In this document: piece by piece, positions 8,454-16,279 of the stretch
Layout: each line of letters begins with the position of its first letter
Position numbering within the stretch: the first letter of the stretch is position 1
DNA from: Candidatus Segatella violae
GTDB taxonomy: Bacteria; Bacteroidota; Bacteroidia; Bacteroidales; Bacteroidaceae
Reading direction: 5' to 3'
DNA: 64,000 nt
NCBI GenBank assembly: GCA_002440225.1
Contig: DJSH01000052.1
Span: 1 to 64,000, forward strand
The notes under the pieces: generated by a model
What the model was told of the DNA's origin: nothing
Database searches by the model: none
The model's input: the letters and a program-made list of their open reading frames with translations, nothing else
Position numbers and translations under genes: made by a program

Positions 8454-9365
8454 TTATTTCCTGCGAGTAGTCTTCTTGGCAGTAGACTTCTTGGCGGTAG
8501 TTTTCTTCTTGGTAGAAGTGGAAGCCGTAGCAGTCTTGTTGGTGGTAGCCTCCGCCTGAGGATGGTAATACTTCAAGGCAGTAGGCATCGCCTTCTCCAG
8601 GGCAGCGATACGCTTGGCATCCGAAGGGTGGTCGCTGAAGATGTCGCTCTGGTTGCTGCTTGAGCCCTGCTGCATGCGCTTCCAGAACGGAATGGCCTGC
8701 TGAGGGTCGTAACCCGCCATGGCTGCGAAAATGAGTCCCATGTAGTCGGCCTCGGTCTCGTTGTCGCGCGAATACTTGAGGTTGCGGAAGGAGAAATATT
8801 GTCCTGCCACGGCACTCGCCACGTTGCCCACGCCGTTGCCCACGGTCTGGTTGAGCACGGTGCCTAGGATGCTGGTGCCCGTCTGCTGGTTCTGTTGCTT
8901 GGTGAGCTGCTCGGCGCTATGCTTTGCCACTGCATGGGCTATCTCGTGCCCCAGCACAATGGCGAGGGCAGTCTCGTTCTGTGTATAAGGCAGCAATCCC
9001 TCATATACCACAATCTTGCCGCCAGGCATGCAGAAGGCGTTGGCGCTCTTGTCTTGCACGAGGTTGAACTCCCAAGAGTAGTTCTTCACGTCGGCCGCAT
9101 AGCCATTTTCCTTCAAGTAGGTCTCCACGGCATTTGCAAGTCGGCGTCCCACACGTTGCACCATCGCCGTATTGGCGGCGTTGGTCGATTTCTTGGCAGA
9201 TGCCATGTACTTGGTATACTCTTGGTTGGAGAGGCTGAGCACTTGCTCATCCGACACGGAGATGCGATGAGTACGACCCGTGAGAGGAACGGTCTGGGTG
9301 GTACCGCATGAAGACAGCACGAGGGCTGTCGCAAATGAAAGAACTAAAAACTTAACCTTTTTCAT
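8454..9365 (-). CDS. M48 family metalloprotease, lipoprotein
   Basis: This is a periplasmic zinc protease related to LoiP/BepA, probably in envelope protein quality control. It has a lipoprotein signal (lipobox LSSC, Cys20), the zinc motif HEIAH (in VLGHEIAHAVAKH, about residues 139-151) and the third ligand in SRDNETEADYMG. A TPR part as in BepA is absent. The C-terminus (about residues 275-303) is an unusual Lys/Thr/Ala-rich tail resembling a histone-like tract. It is the first gene of a probable operon with nfeD and the band-7 gene, behind a -7 box at 9417-9424. Confidence 0.9.
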   Translation of the reverse strand: MKKVKFLVLSFATALVLSSCGTTQTVPLTGRTHRISVSDEQVLSLSNQEYTKYMASAKKSTNAANTAMVQRVGRRLANAVETYLKENGYAADVKNYSWEFNLVQDKSANAFCMPGGKIVVYEGLLPYTQNETALAIVLGHEIAHAVAKHSAEQLTKQQNQQTGTSILGTVLNQTVGNGVGNVASAVAGQYFSFRNLKYSRDNETEADYMGLIFAAMAGYDPQQAIPFWKRMQQGSSSNQSDIFSDHPSDAKRIAALEKAMPTALKYYHPQAEATTNKTATASTSTKKKTTAKKSTAKKTTRRK

Positions 9366-9416
9366 CTTACTTATTTTAATTAACTTACTTTTCGCTACTT
9401 ACAGCCTTAATTACTG

Positions 9417-9424
9417 CAAAATTA
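9417..9424 (-). promoter_or_regulatory. -7 promoter box of the M48/nfeD/band-7 operon
   Basis: Minus-strand TAATTTTG matches TAnnTTTG. It lies about 51 bases before the ATG at 9365, back to back with the ftsY promoter. Confidence 0.5.
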
Positions 9425-9498
9425 CGATTTCTAGCCGAAACCACCAAATAAAATTGAAAGAATTTCTAAAAAATAGCGATGAAATCAAAAAAAATCAG

Positions 9499-9506
9499 TA
9501 TCTTTG
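9499..9506 (+). promoter_or_regulatory. -7 promoter box of ftsY
   Basis: TATCTTTG followed by C, 25 bases before the ftsY ATG at 9532. No clear -33 TTTG is seen; the upstream region is very A-rich. Confidence 0.65.
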
Positions 9507-9531
9507 CAAAGAAAAATATTAAAACTCAATT

Positions 9532-10485
9532 ATGGGACTATTCGGATTATTCAGCAACAAGAAGAAAGAAACTCTCGACAAAGGTCTCGAAAAGACCAAG
9601 GAGAGCGTGTTTGGTAAACTCGCCCGCGCCGTGGCTGGCAAGTCTACCGTTGATGACGATGTGCTCGACGACCTGGAGGAGGTGCTCATCACCTCAGACG
9701 TGGGCGTGGAGACTACGGTGAAGATTATCCACCGAATCGAAGAACGTGTGGCTCGCGACAAGTATGTGTCTACGAGCGAACTCAACCATATCCTGCGCGA
9801 AGAAATCGCCAACCACCTCTCGGAGAACCACTCCGACGACCTCGCCGACTGGGATCTCCCTTCCGACCACAAGCCTTACGTCATCCTCGTGGTAGGCGTA
9901 AACGGCGTGGGCAAGACCACCACCATCGGCAAGCTCGCCTACCAATTCAAGAAGGCGGGCAAGAAAGTGTATCTCGGGGCAGCCGACACCTTCCGAGCCG
10001 CTGCCGTAGAGCAGATTAGCATCTGGGGCGAGCGCGTGGGCGTGCCTGTGGTGAAGCAGCAGATGGGAAGCGACCCTGCCAGCGTGGCTTTCGACACCCT
10101 GCAGAGCGCCAAGGCCAACGACGCCGACGTGGTGCTCATCGACACAGCTGGCCGACTGCACAACAAGGTGAACCTGATGAACGAGCTCAAGAAAATCAAG
10201 GAAGTGATGAAGAAGGTGTTGCCTGAGGCTCCGGACGAGGTGATGCTCGTGCTCGACGGAAGCACGGGACAGAACGCCTTCGAGCAGGCCAAGCAGTTCT
10301 CTGCCGTCACCAACATCTCATCGCTCGCCATCACCAAGCTCGACGGCACAGCCAAGGGTGGCGTGGTCATCGGCATCAGCGACCAGCTCAAGGTGCCTGT
10401 GAAATACATCGGACTGGGCGAAGGCATAGAAGATCTGCAGCTCTTCAACAAGAAAGAATTCGTAGACTCACTCTTTAAAAATTAG
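9532..10485 (+). CDS. ftsY: Signal recognition particle receptor FtsY
   Basis: This GTPase docks the SRP-ribosome complex at the membrane. The 317-residue form has only a short N-terminal region (MGLFGLFSNKKK), lacking the long acidic A domain of enterobacteria. The N domain covers about 20-100 and the G domain about 105-317, with G1 (GVNGVGKTT), the DTFRAAA block, G3 (DTAGR), G4 (TKLDGTAKGG) and the closing GLGEGIEDLQLFN. It is followed closely by rimO, and its 3' end is tandemly duplicated after the stop codon. Confidence 0.98.
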   Translation: MGLFGLFSNKKKETLDKGLEKTKESVFGKLARAVAGKSTVDDDVLDDLEEVLITSDVGVETTVKIIHRIEERVARDKYVSTSELNHILREEIANHLSENHSDDLADWDLPSDHKPYVILVVGVNGVGKTTTIGKLAYQFKKAGKKVYLGAADTFRAAAVEQISIWGERVGVPVVKQQMGSDPASVAFDTLQSAKANDADVVLIDTAGRLHNKVNLMNELKKIKEVMKKVLPEAPDEVMLVLDGSTGQNAFEQAKQFSAVTNISSLAITKLDGTAKGGVVIGISDQLKVPVKYIGLGEGIEDLQLFNKKEFVDSLFKN

Positions 10486-10512
10486 AATTCGTAGACTCAC
10501 TTTTTAAGAATT
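10455..10512. repeat. 29-bp tandem duplication of the ftsY 3' end including the stop codon
   Basis: Copy 1 (10455-10483) is the last coding stretch of ftsY, running to just before its stop. Copy 2 (10484-10512) follows at once and differs at 2 of 29 positions. It ends two bases before the rimO ATG. Confidence 0.95.
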
Positions 10513-10514
10513 AA

Positions 10515-11816
10515 ATGAAAAAGAACCAAATAGACATCATAACCATGGGCTGCTCGAAAAACCTCGTAGACAGCGAGCTGCTCATGAAACAATTCGAGGC
10601 CAACGGTTACCACTGTGTTCACGACCCTAAGCGACCACAGGGCGAGATAGCCGTCATCAATACATGCGGTTTCATCGAGGATGCCAAGCAAGAGAGCATC
10701 GACACCATCCTGGAGTTCATACAAGCCAAGGAGGAAGGCCATCTGCGCAAACTCTACGTGATGGGCTGTCTCTCGCAGCGATACCAAAAGGAACTGGAGG
10801 AAGAAATGCCTGAGGTAGACAAGTTTTACGGCAAGTTCAACTACAAGCAGCTGCTACAGGAGCTGGGCAAGGCCGACGTGGCTTCATGCGACGGCAAGCG
10901 ACACCTCACCACTCCACACCATTACGCCTACATCAAGATAGCCGAGGGCTGCGACCGCCACTGCGCCTACTGCGCCATCCCTATCATCACCGGCAAGCAC
11001 ATCTCGCGCCCCAAGGAGGAAATTCTGCAAGAGGTGCGCGACCTCGTGGCCGACGGCGTGAAGGAATTCCAAATCATCGCACAGGAACTCACCTACTATG
11101 GCGTGGACATCGACGGCAAGCACCATATCACCGAGCTCATCAGCGAAATGGCCGACATCCCTGGCGTGAAATGGATTCGCCTGCACTATGCCTACCCTAA
11201 CCAGTTTCCGATGGACTTGCTCGACGTGATGCGCGAGAAGCCCAACGTTTGCAAATATCTCGACATCGCCCTGCAGCACATCAGCGACCACATGCTCACA
11301 CGCATGCATCGCCACGTGACCAAACAGGAAACCATCGACCTGCTGAAGGCCATCCGAGAGCGCGTGCCGGGCATCCACATCCGCACCACCCTGATGGTGG
11401 GATTCCCAGGCGAGACCGACGAAGATTTCCACGAGCTGCTCGACTTCGTGCGCGAACAGCGATTTGAGCGCATGGGTGCCTTCGCCTACTCAGAAGAAGA
11501 AGGAACCTACAGTGCCACCCACTACGAAGACGACGTGCCGCAAGAGGTGAAGCAACGCCGACTCGACGAGCTCATGATTCTGCAGCAAGACATCAGTGCC
11601 GAGGTGGAGGCCGACAAGGTGGGAAAGACCATGACCGTAGTCATCGACCGCAAGGAAGGTGAATATTACATTGGTCGCAGCGAATTCTGTTCACCAGAGG
11701 TAGACCCGGAGGTGCTCATCCGTGCCGACGAAAAGCAACTGCGCGTGGGCCACTTCTATCAGGTGAAAATCACCCAGAGCGAGGAATTCGACCTCTACGG
11801 CACGGTGGTGAAATAA
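10515..11816 (+). CDS. rimO: Ribosomal protein S12 methylthiotransferase RimO
   Basis: This radical-SAM enzyme adds a methylthio group to an aspartate of ribosomal protein S12. The N-terminal UPF0004 domain has its cluster cysteines (MGCSKNLVDSE, NTCGFIEDA, MGCLSQRY). The radical-SAM CxxxCxxC is in GCDRHCAYCAIPI (about residues 146-158). The C-terminal TRAM domain covers about 370-433. The length of 433 is typical. RimO rather than MiaB is favoured by the IPIITGKHISRP segment and by size. It probably shares the ftsY transcript. Confidence 0.95.
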   Translation: MKKNQIDIITMGCSKNLVDSELLMKQFEANGYHCVHDPKRPQGEIAVINTCGFIEDAKQESIDTILEFIQAKEEGHLRKLYVMGCLSQRYQKELEEEMPEVDKFYGKFNYKQLLQELGKADVASCDGKRHLTTPHHYAYIKIAEGCDRHCAYCAIPIITGKHISRPKEEILQEVRDLVADGVKEFQIIAQELTYYGVDIDGKHHITELISEMADIPGVKWIRLHYAYPNQFPMDLLDVMREKPNVCKYLDIALQHISDHMLTRMHRHVTKQETIDLLKAIRERVPGIHIRTTLMVGFPGETDEDFHELLDFVREQRFERMGAFAYSEEEGTYSATHYEDDVPQEVKQRRLDELMILQQDISAEVEADKVGKTMTVVIDRKEGEYYIGRSEFCSPEVDPEVLIRADEKQLRVGHFYQVKITQSEEFDLYGTVVK

Positions 11817-11870
11817 GCTATGCTCCACCCTTTTCGGTAAGAAAGCTATGTTACACCCTTTCGATAATCA
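11815..11870. repeat. Imperfect 28-bp tandem repeat after rimO
   Basis: Two related copies (about 11815-11842 and 11843-11870) share AAGCTATG followed by an ACCCTTTCG-like core. The first copy starts within the rimO stop codon. Confidence 0.75.
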
Positions 11871-11887
11871 ATAGGAAAGCATTCTAT

Positions 11888-12175
11888 ATGAACAACAAAG
11901 AATATATCGCCGAGCTAGCCCAGCAGACAGGCTATTCGCAGGAAGACACCCAGAGATTGGTGCGCAAGGTAATCGACGCCATGATCGCCGAGTTTGAGGA
12001 TGGAGAGACCGTTTCCATCCCCAACTTTGGTACGTTCGAGGTGAAGAAGCGCCTGGAGCGTGTCGTGGTGAACCCTACCACCAAGAAGCGCCAATTGGTA
12101 CCGCCAAAGCTCGTGTTAGGTTTCCGCCCTGTGGCTTCGGTGAAAGAGAAACTTAAAAATGGAGGCGAAGAGTAA
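11888..12175 (+). CDS. HU family DNA-binding protein
   Basis: A 95-residue nucleoid protein of the HU/IHF family. The N-terminal helical dimerisation part (residues 1-45) and the beta-arm part (VSIPNFGTFEVKKR, VVNPTTKKRQLVPPKLVLGFRP) are both complete, so ordinary DNA bending is expected. Its stop codon TAA overlaps by one base with the ATG of the next gene, suggesting translational coupling with the membrane-anchored HU-LysM protein. A heterodimer of the two HU domains is possible but not shown. Confidence 0.95.
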   Translation: MNNKEYIAELAQQTGYSQEDTQRLVRKVIDAMIAEFEDGETVSIPNFGTFEVKKRLERVVVNPTTKKRQLVPPKLVLGFRPVASVKEKLKNGGEE

Positions 12176-13437
12176 TGAGCAAGTTTAGTTTGAACAGTCT
12201 AGGCAAGGCACTCTCCGAGAAGAGCGGCTTGACCCCTGTGGAGGCAGAGCTCTTCATCCGCAAGATGTTTGATGTCTGCAACCAAGGTCTCGACCAAGAC
12301 AAGCTGGTGAAGATAAAATGGCTAGGCACCTTCAAGGTACAGGCTGTGAAAGACCGTGAGAGCATCAATGTGAACACGGGCGAGCGCATCGTCATCGAAG
12401 GCAGAGACAAGCTTTCGTTCACCCCCGACAACATCCTCAAGGAAATAGTCAACAAGCCTTTCGCACAGTTTGAGACCGTCGTGGTGAACGACGGCGTAGA
12501 CTTCTATGCCATCGACAAGAAATTCGACGAGGAGGAGAATGAAGAAGCTAAGGACGAGATAAAGGAAGAAGCTAAGGACGAAATACGCTCTATCGCTGAA
12601 GAGACAGCTAGCCAAGCTATCGAGGAAACGAGTAATACTGTCGAAGAGGCTACAGGGGTTTCGGCGGATTTGCAATCCGACGAGCAAGCAAGCTTGAACC
12701 AGCCAAGTTCAGCCGAGCCTGCCAGCGAAGTAATCGACTTCCTCGAAACAAAAGCCCCATCCAAGCCAAGCTCAGATGTAATAATTATAGGTGAAAATCA
12801 GCCAGAAGACCCAGACCTTGAGCATGAGGATCCAACTTCCGACAGTCATCACCTGCTCATTCCTCGCTACATGGTTGTGGCGGCGAGCATCGTCGTGGTA
12901 GCTCTGATAGCCGGCATGGGATGGTTTGCCTTCAACTACGGCAAGATGGCAGCCCAGCGCGACGATCTCGCCATGCAGCTCAACAAATATCATCATGCCC
13001 CGGCTCCCAAGCCTTCCCCTGCCAAGCCTTCGGCACGAGCACAAATGAGCCAGGAGCAACTTATGCGCCAGAAAGCCATCGAGGATAGCATCAGAATGGT
13101 ACAAGCAAGCGAGGCTGTAAAGACTGCAGAAAAATCAGACAACGCCGAGGCTGCAAAACAAGCCTCAAGCCAGTCTGCTGCCGAGGCGAAGACCAAGCAA
13201 GCTGCTTCAACGTCTAGCAAATACGACAGCGATGAAAGGATTCGTACTGGAGCTTATCGCATCACGGGCGTAGCGGATGTCGTAACTGTGAAGGCAGGCC
13301 AAAGCATCGAGAACATCAGTAAGCGTTATCTCGGTCCAGGCATGGAATGCTATGTAGAGGCCATCAACGGCACAACGACCGTCAAGGAAGGACAGAAAAT
13401 CAAGATTCCTAAACTTGAACTAAAGAAGAAGAAATAA
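12175..13437 (+). CDS. HU-domain protein with transmembrane anchor and C-terminal LysM domain
   Basis: The 420-residue chain has an unusual layout. Residues 1-95 resemble HU/IHF (SGLTPVEAELFIRKMFDV, IKWLGTFKVQAVKDRESINV, LSFTPDNILKEIVN). Residues 115-225 are an acidic, low-complexity linker. Residues 232-254 are a hydrophobic membrane segment (YMVVAASIVVVALIAGMGWF). Residues 255-365 are an Ala/Pro/Lys/Gln-rich linker. Residues 368-415 are a LysM-like domain (VVTVKAGQSIENISKRYLG, INGTTTVKEGQKIKIP). The layout suggests a cytoplasmic DNA-binding end and a periplasmic peptidoglycan-binding end. Topology and function are inferred. It is coupled to the upstream HU gene and ends at a strong terminator. 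Confidence 0.9.
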   Translation: MSKFSLNSLGKALSEKSGLTPVEAELFIRKMFDVCNQGLDQDKLVKIKWLGTFKVQAVKDRESINVNTGERIVIEGRDKLSFTPDNILKEIVNKPFAQFETVVVNDGVDFYAIDKKFDEEENEEAKDEIKEEAKDEIRSIAEETASQAIEETSNTVEEATGVSADLQSDEQASLNQPSSAEPASEVIDFLETKAPSKPSSDVIIIGENQPEDPDLEHEDPTSDSHHLLIPRYMVVAASIVVVALIAGMGWFAFNYGKMAAQRDDLAMQLNKYHHAPAPKPSPAKPSARAQMSQEQLMRQKAIEDSIRMVQASEAVKTAEKSDNAEAAKQASSQSAAEAKTKQAASTSSKYDSDERIRTGAYRITGVADVVTVKAGQSIENISKRYLGPGMECYVEAINGTTTVKEGQKIKIPKLELKKKK

Positions 13438-13457
13438 CTTCCACCCATTAAATGATA

Positions 13458-13490
13458 GAGGCTGGGCTATAAGCTCGGCCTCTTTTTATT
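13458..13490 (+). terminator. Rho-independent terminator of the ftsY-rimO-HU run
   Basis: An 11-base-pair stem (GAGGCTGGGCT with AGCTCGGCCTC, two G-U pairs), a three-base loop and then TTTTT. It begins 20 bases after the HU-LysM stop codon. Confidence 0.92.
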
Positions 13491-13555
13491 TGAAAAAGCG
13501 CAATAAGCAAATATTTACACATTCTACGAAGAGTAGAAATCATTGATTTCCACCG

Positions 13556-13783
13556 TCACGGCTCCCCCAGATACTCGTAAATGCACGCTACCATGTTGGG
13601 CGAGAAATACTGGCTGTGCTTGTTGTATCCCAAAAGCAGCAACTTATCCCAAAGCTCGGTGTTGCAACGTATCCATGCCATGAGATGATGCCGGGCCACG
13701 TTCTTGTCTTCTGTCAAGGGAAAATAACGGCAGGCTAGCTCCAGCTTACCTACCATTTGCGATGATTGTTTCTCGATTTTCAT
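13556..13783 (-). CDS. DUF4248-like small protein
   Basis: A 75-residue protein. The pattern GKLELACRYFP at the N-terminus, a central WIRCNTELWDKLLLLGY and a C-terminal FSPNMVACIYEYLGEP resembles the DUF4248 family, a small helical protein found in Bacteroidales beside HU, smalltalk and amidase genes. I infer membership from pattern and context; no function is known. The gene has its own -7 box (13828-13835) and follows the amidase gene on the same strand. The partner HU gene usual in such cassettes is not between them. Confidence 0.7.
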   Translation of the reverse strand: MKIEKQSSQMVGKLELACRYFPLTEDKNVARHHLMAWIRCNTELWDKLLLLGYNKHSQYFSPNMVACIYEYLGEP

Positions 13784-13827
13784 TGTGTATTCATTTTATA
13801 AAAAAGATGTAGTTATGTTTACAGAGC

Positions 13828-13835
13828 CAAAGATA
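13828..13835 (-). promoter_or_regulatory. -7 promoter box of the DUF4248-like gene
   Basis: Minus-strand TATCTTTG, 44 bases before the ATG at 13783, within the 120-base spacer after the amidase gene. Confidence 0.5.
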
Positions 13836-13903
13836 CCCAAAAAGAGTGACATCAGTGCCACACTTTTCTTGTTATATACCATAATTTATAAATAGGTAAT
13901 CTA

Positions 13904-14335
13904 TCACTTACCATCATCTATCAAAGACTGGAGCTTCCAGGCATTGAACGACGGACAGCATTTCTGCATACCCGGCAAATCTCGATGTCCCAATACGGTA
14001 CGGATGCTAGGAAATCGATGGCGCAGATCGCAGATGAGCCGTTTCATCGCCTCCTTCTGTGCAGGTGTCCGGGTGTCGGCGATGCAGCCGTTCTCGTTCA
14101 GACCGCCCTCATAACAGATGCCGATGGAGTGACCGTTCCAGCCCCTGGCGTGGGAGCCCATGCGCTCTATCGGGCGACAAGGGTGGATGATGCCATCCAG
14201 CGTGATATAGTAATGGTAGCCGATGTCAGTCCATCCGTTCACCTCCACGTGGTCGTGGCGCAACTGCTCCAGCGTATATCGGCGGTTGCAACGCGATGCA
14301 CTACAGTGCATCACTATCATGTTGATCTTTCTCAT
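13904..14335 (-). CDS. N-acetylmuramoyl-L-alanine amidase (T7 lysozyme-like)
   Basis: It should cleave the bond between N-acetylmuramic acid and L-alanine in peptidoglycan. The 143-residue amidase_2 domain is complete, with predicted zinc ligands His10 (IVMHCSAS), His117 (VLGHRDLPG) and Cys126 or Cys127 (KCCPSF), and the GYHYYI block at 39-44. There is no signal peptide, as in phage lysozymes and in the amidases of the Bacteroidales smalltalk cassettes. A purine-rich stretch (GGAGGAGG) lies just before the ATG, directly after the smalltalk-like peptide. No other phage gene is near, so prophage origin is not supported. Confidence 0.9.
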   Translation of the reverse strand: MRKINMIVMHCSASRCNRRYTLEQLRHDHVEVNGWTDIGYHYYITLDGIIHPCRPIERMGSHARGWNGHSIGICYEGGLNENGCIADTRTPAQKEAMKRLICDLRHRFPSIRTVLGHRDLPGMQKCCPSFNAWKLQSLIDDGK

Positions 14336-14348
14336 CCTCGCCTCCTCC

Positions 14349-14462
14349 CTAGCGACACGAAGTCACACCCAATGTGCCAAGAACGGCGGTTAACACTGTT
14401 ATCAAGAACTTGCCGGCTACATATATATACCTAAAAAATAACGGACGATCTTCCCAGACCAT
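14349..14462 (-). CDS. Smalltalk-like peptide (37 codons), possibly a remnant
   Basis: An open frame ending TLGVTSCR then TAG lies 13 bases upstream of the amidase start. The stretch KFLITVLTAVLGTLGVTSC is a hydrophobic, lipoprotein-like helix typical of the very short smalltalk proteins that precede such amidases in Bacteroidales. The only ATG in frame (14460-14462) lies inside the terminator hairpin of the preceding gene, and the first 17 residues do not look like the family. So either the start is non-standard, downstream of the hairpin, or the 5' end has been lost. Identification rests on the C-terminal half and the gene order. Confidence 0.6.
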   Translation of the reverse strand: MVWEDRPLFFRYIYVAGKFLITVLTAVLGTLGVTSCR

Positions 14463-14464
14463 CC
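14429..14464 (-). terminator. Rho-independent terminator after the GH43 gene
   Basis: On the minus strand, TAACGGA and TCCGTTA form the base of an interrupted stem with an inner TCT/AGA and loop GGGA, followed directly by TTTTTT. It lies about 80 bases after the GH43 stop codon. Confidence 0.8.
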
Positions 14465-14540
14465 GTTACGTCTTAACCGCTGTTAAGTATTACTTTTAAA
14501 TTTACCTTTTGAATATCTTTTGCGAACTTTTATACATTCA

Positions 14541-16217
14541 TTACTTAGTTATTCTAAACCAATCTACGTCTATCCAACCACGATTGGTCTTACCAGCAGG
14601 CTCTTTGGCAACGAAGCCTAACTTGGCTCCTATCCACTTGCCCTCTTTCATCGTGAACTCCTCGCCCACCTTCTCGTATTTCTTGCCATCTTTACTGAAA
14701 AAAAACTGCATCTTACCTGCTTTTACAACCATGCGCATATACACAGCTTCGTGGGTGGCAGGCTGATAATCTATCTTATCAACGGAAGTTGGCTTCAATG
14801 TTTCTAGAACATTTACCTTTTCCGTGCCCTCCTTGTCTGCTTTTTCACAGGTGATTTGTTGGAGCTCAAACTTGTCTCCTACTCTTTTCACCACCAATGC
14901 CGAATAATCTAGTCCCATCATGATGATGCCGCCCATCTGATTTTGGTCCTTGGCGGTTAGTTCCAGTTTGGCGGTTGCCGTAAAGTTGTCGGCAGGTGTC
15001 TTCTGAAGTAAAAGATTAGGCGTATGCCAGATGGTCTCGTCGCTCTTGTTGGTATAGATGCGAAATTTACCCATGGCCGTAGGCATGCCATACCATTGTT
15101 GGTAGTTAGCGTGCCACTGCCACTGCATTCCAAGCTTTGACTCGTTGAACTCATCACTCTCAACCGGGTTCATGTTAACGTGGCTACTAGCCATAGGCAT
15201 CTTGTAGGTCTCGTAGGGCTCACCACAATAGCCCTTGGCGGGTACCTTGCCCATCACTGGCCAATTGTCTTTCCAGATGACTGGCTGCAGATGAACAACT
15301 CTTCCGTAAGCGTCCTTGTCCTGGAAATGCAGGAACCAGTCTTCACCATATTTTGTGTGGACCCATCCACCTTGATGAGGCCCGTTTATTTTCGACTTAC
15401 CTTGAGCCAGCACTTTCATTGCCTCGTAAGGTCCGTATGGCGACTTGGCTCTCATAGCAACTTGAAAACCGGTAGGAACACCGCCTGCAGGAAACATCAC
15501 CCAGTACCACCCATTTCGTTTGTAGAACTTAGGGCCTTCACAGGTGCGATATTCCGTGCCATTACCATCAAACACGATGACGGGGTCACTTATAGCCTTG
15601 GTGCCTTCGGCATTGAGTTCTCTTACTGTGATGACTGAAGCAAAGCGATTTCTGGAATTAGCCCATCCATTCACAAGATACACCCTTCCATCCTCGTCCC
15701 ACAAAGGTGAAGTATCTATCATGCCTTTGCCGGGAATTACACACACAGGCTCACCCCACTTGCCAGCAGGATTCTTTGTCTTTACCATGAAAACGCCATA
15801 ATCCGGATCGCCCCAGTAGATGTAGAATTCTCCATTGTGGTAGCTGATGCAAGGAGCCCATACGCCATTGCCATGCGAAGGCATGTCAAACTCTCGCTCT
15901 GGTTGAAGCTTTTCTATTGCGTGTCCAACCAACTCCCAATTAACCAAATCTTTACTATGAAGAATTGGAAGTCCAGGGATGCAGTTAAAGCTGCTGGCAG
16001 TCATATAATAATCGTCACCGACACACACGACATCTGGGTCGCTATAGTCTGCGTTTATGACAGGGTTTTTGTACATTCCATTTCCTAGGTCTGGATTCCA
16101 GACCTGCGACACGTATGGTTGTTTACTCAAAGCCACCCCTGTCTTTGTGAGAGGCTTTTGTGCCAATATAGCAATGTCCGAAAATATAAACATCGCTAAT
16201 AACATTTTAGTTTTCAT
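14541..16217 (-). CDS. Glycoside hydrolase family 43 protein (beta-xylosidase/arabinofuranosidase type)
   Basis: A secreted plant-glycan hydrolase. A signal peptide covers about residues 1-19. The five-bladed propeller covers about 45-330: the catalytic base Asp is in NADYSDPDV, the pKa-modulating Asp in GMIDTSPLWDEDG, and the general acid Glu in CEGPKFYKRNGWYW. Residues about 350-558 form a beta-sandwich typical of the C-terminal region of GH43 beta-xylosidases. Exact specificity (xylose or arabinose) cannot be read. No SusC/SusD pair or regulator is adjacent, so it is not in a visible polysaccharide-utilisation locus. Confidence 0.92.
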   Translation of the reverse strand: MKTKMLLAMFIFSDIAILAQKPLTKTGVALSKQPYVSQVWNPDLGNGMYKNPVINADYSDPDVVCVGDDYYMTASSFNCIPGLPILHSKDLVNWELVGHAIEKLQPEREFDMPSHGNGVWAPCISYHNGEFYIYWGDPDYGVFMVKTKNPAGKWGEPVCVIPGKGMIDTSPLWDEDGRVYLVNGWANSRNRFASVITVRELNAEGTKAISDPVIVFDGNGTEYRTCEGPKFYKRNGWYWVMFPAGGVPTGFQVAMRAKSPYGPYEAMKVLAQGKSKINGPHQGGWVHTKYGEDWFLHFQDKDAYGRVVHLQPVIWKDNWPVMGKVPAKGYCGEPYETYKMPMASSHVNMNPVESDEFNESKLGMQWQWHANYQQWYGMPTAMGKFRIYTNKSDETIWHTPNLLLQKTPADNFTATAKLELTAKDQNQMGGIIMMGLDYSALVVKRVGDKFELQQITCEKADKEGTEKVNVLETLKPTSVDKIDYQPATHEAVYMRMVVKAGKMQFFFSKDGKKYEKVGEEFTMKEGKWIGAKLGFVAKEPAGKTNRGWIDVDWFRITK

Positions 16218-16279
16218 TGTTTTTGAAGATTTGTTTGTTAAGTATTATTTTGTTTATTCGTTTACATACTTGGACAAGA

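Noticed and set aside
13904..14335. Prophage lysis gene
   Set aside because: The amidase resembles phage lysozyme, but no capsid, tail, integrase or holin gene is near. The setting fits the chromosomal smalltalk cassette better.
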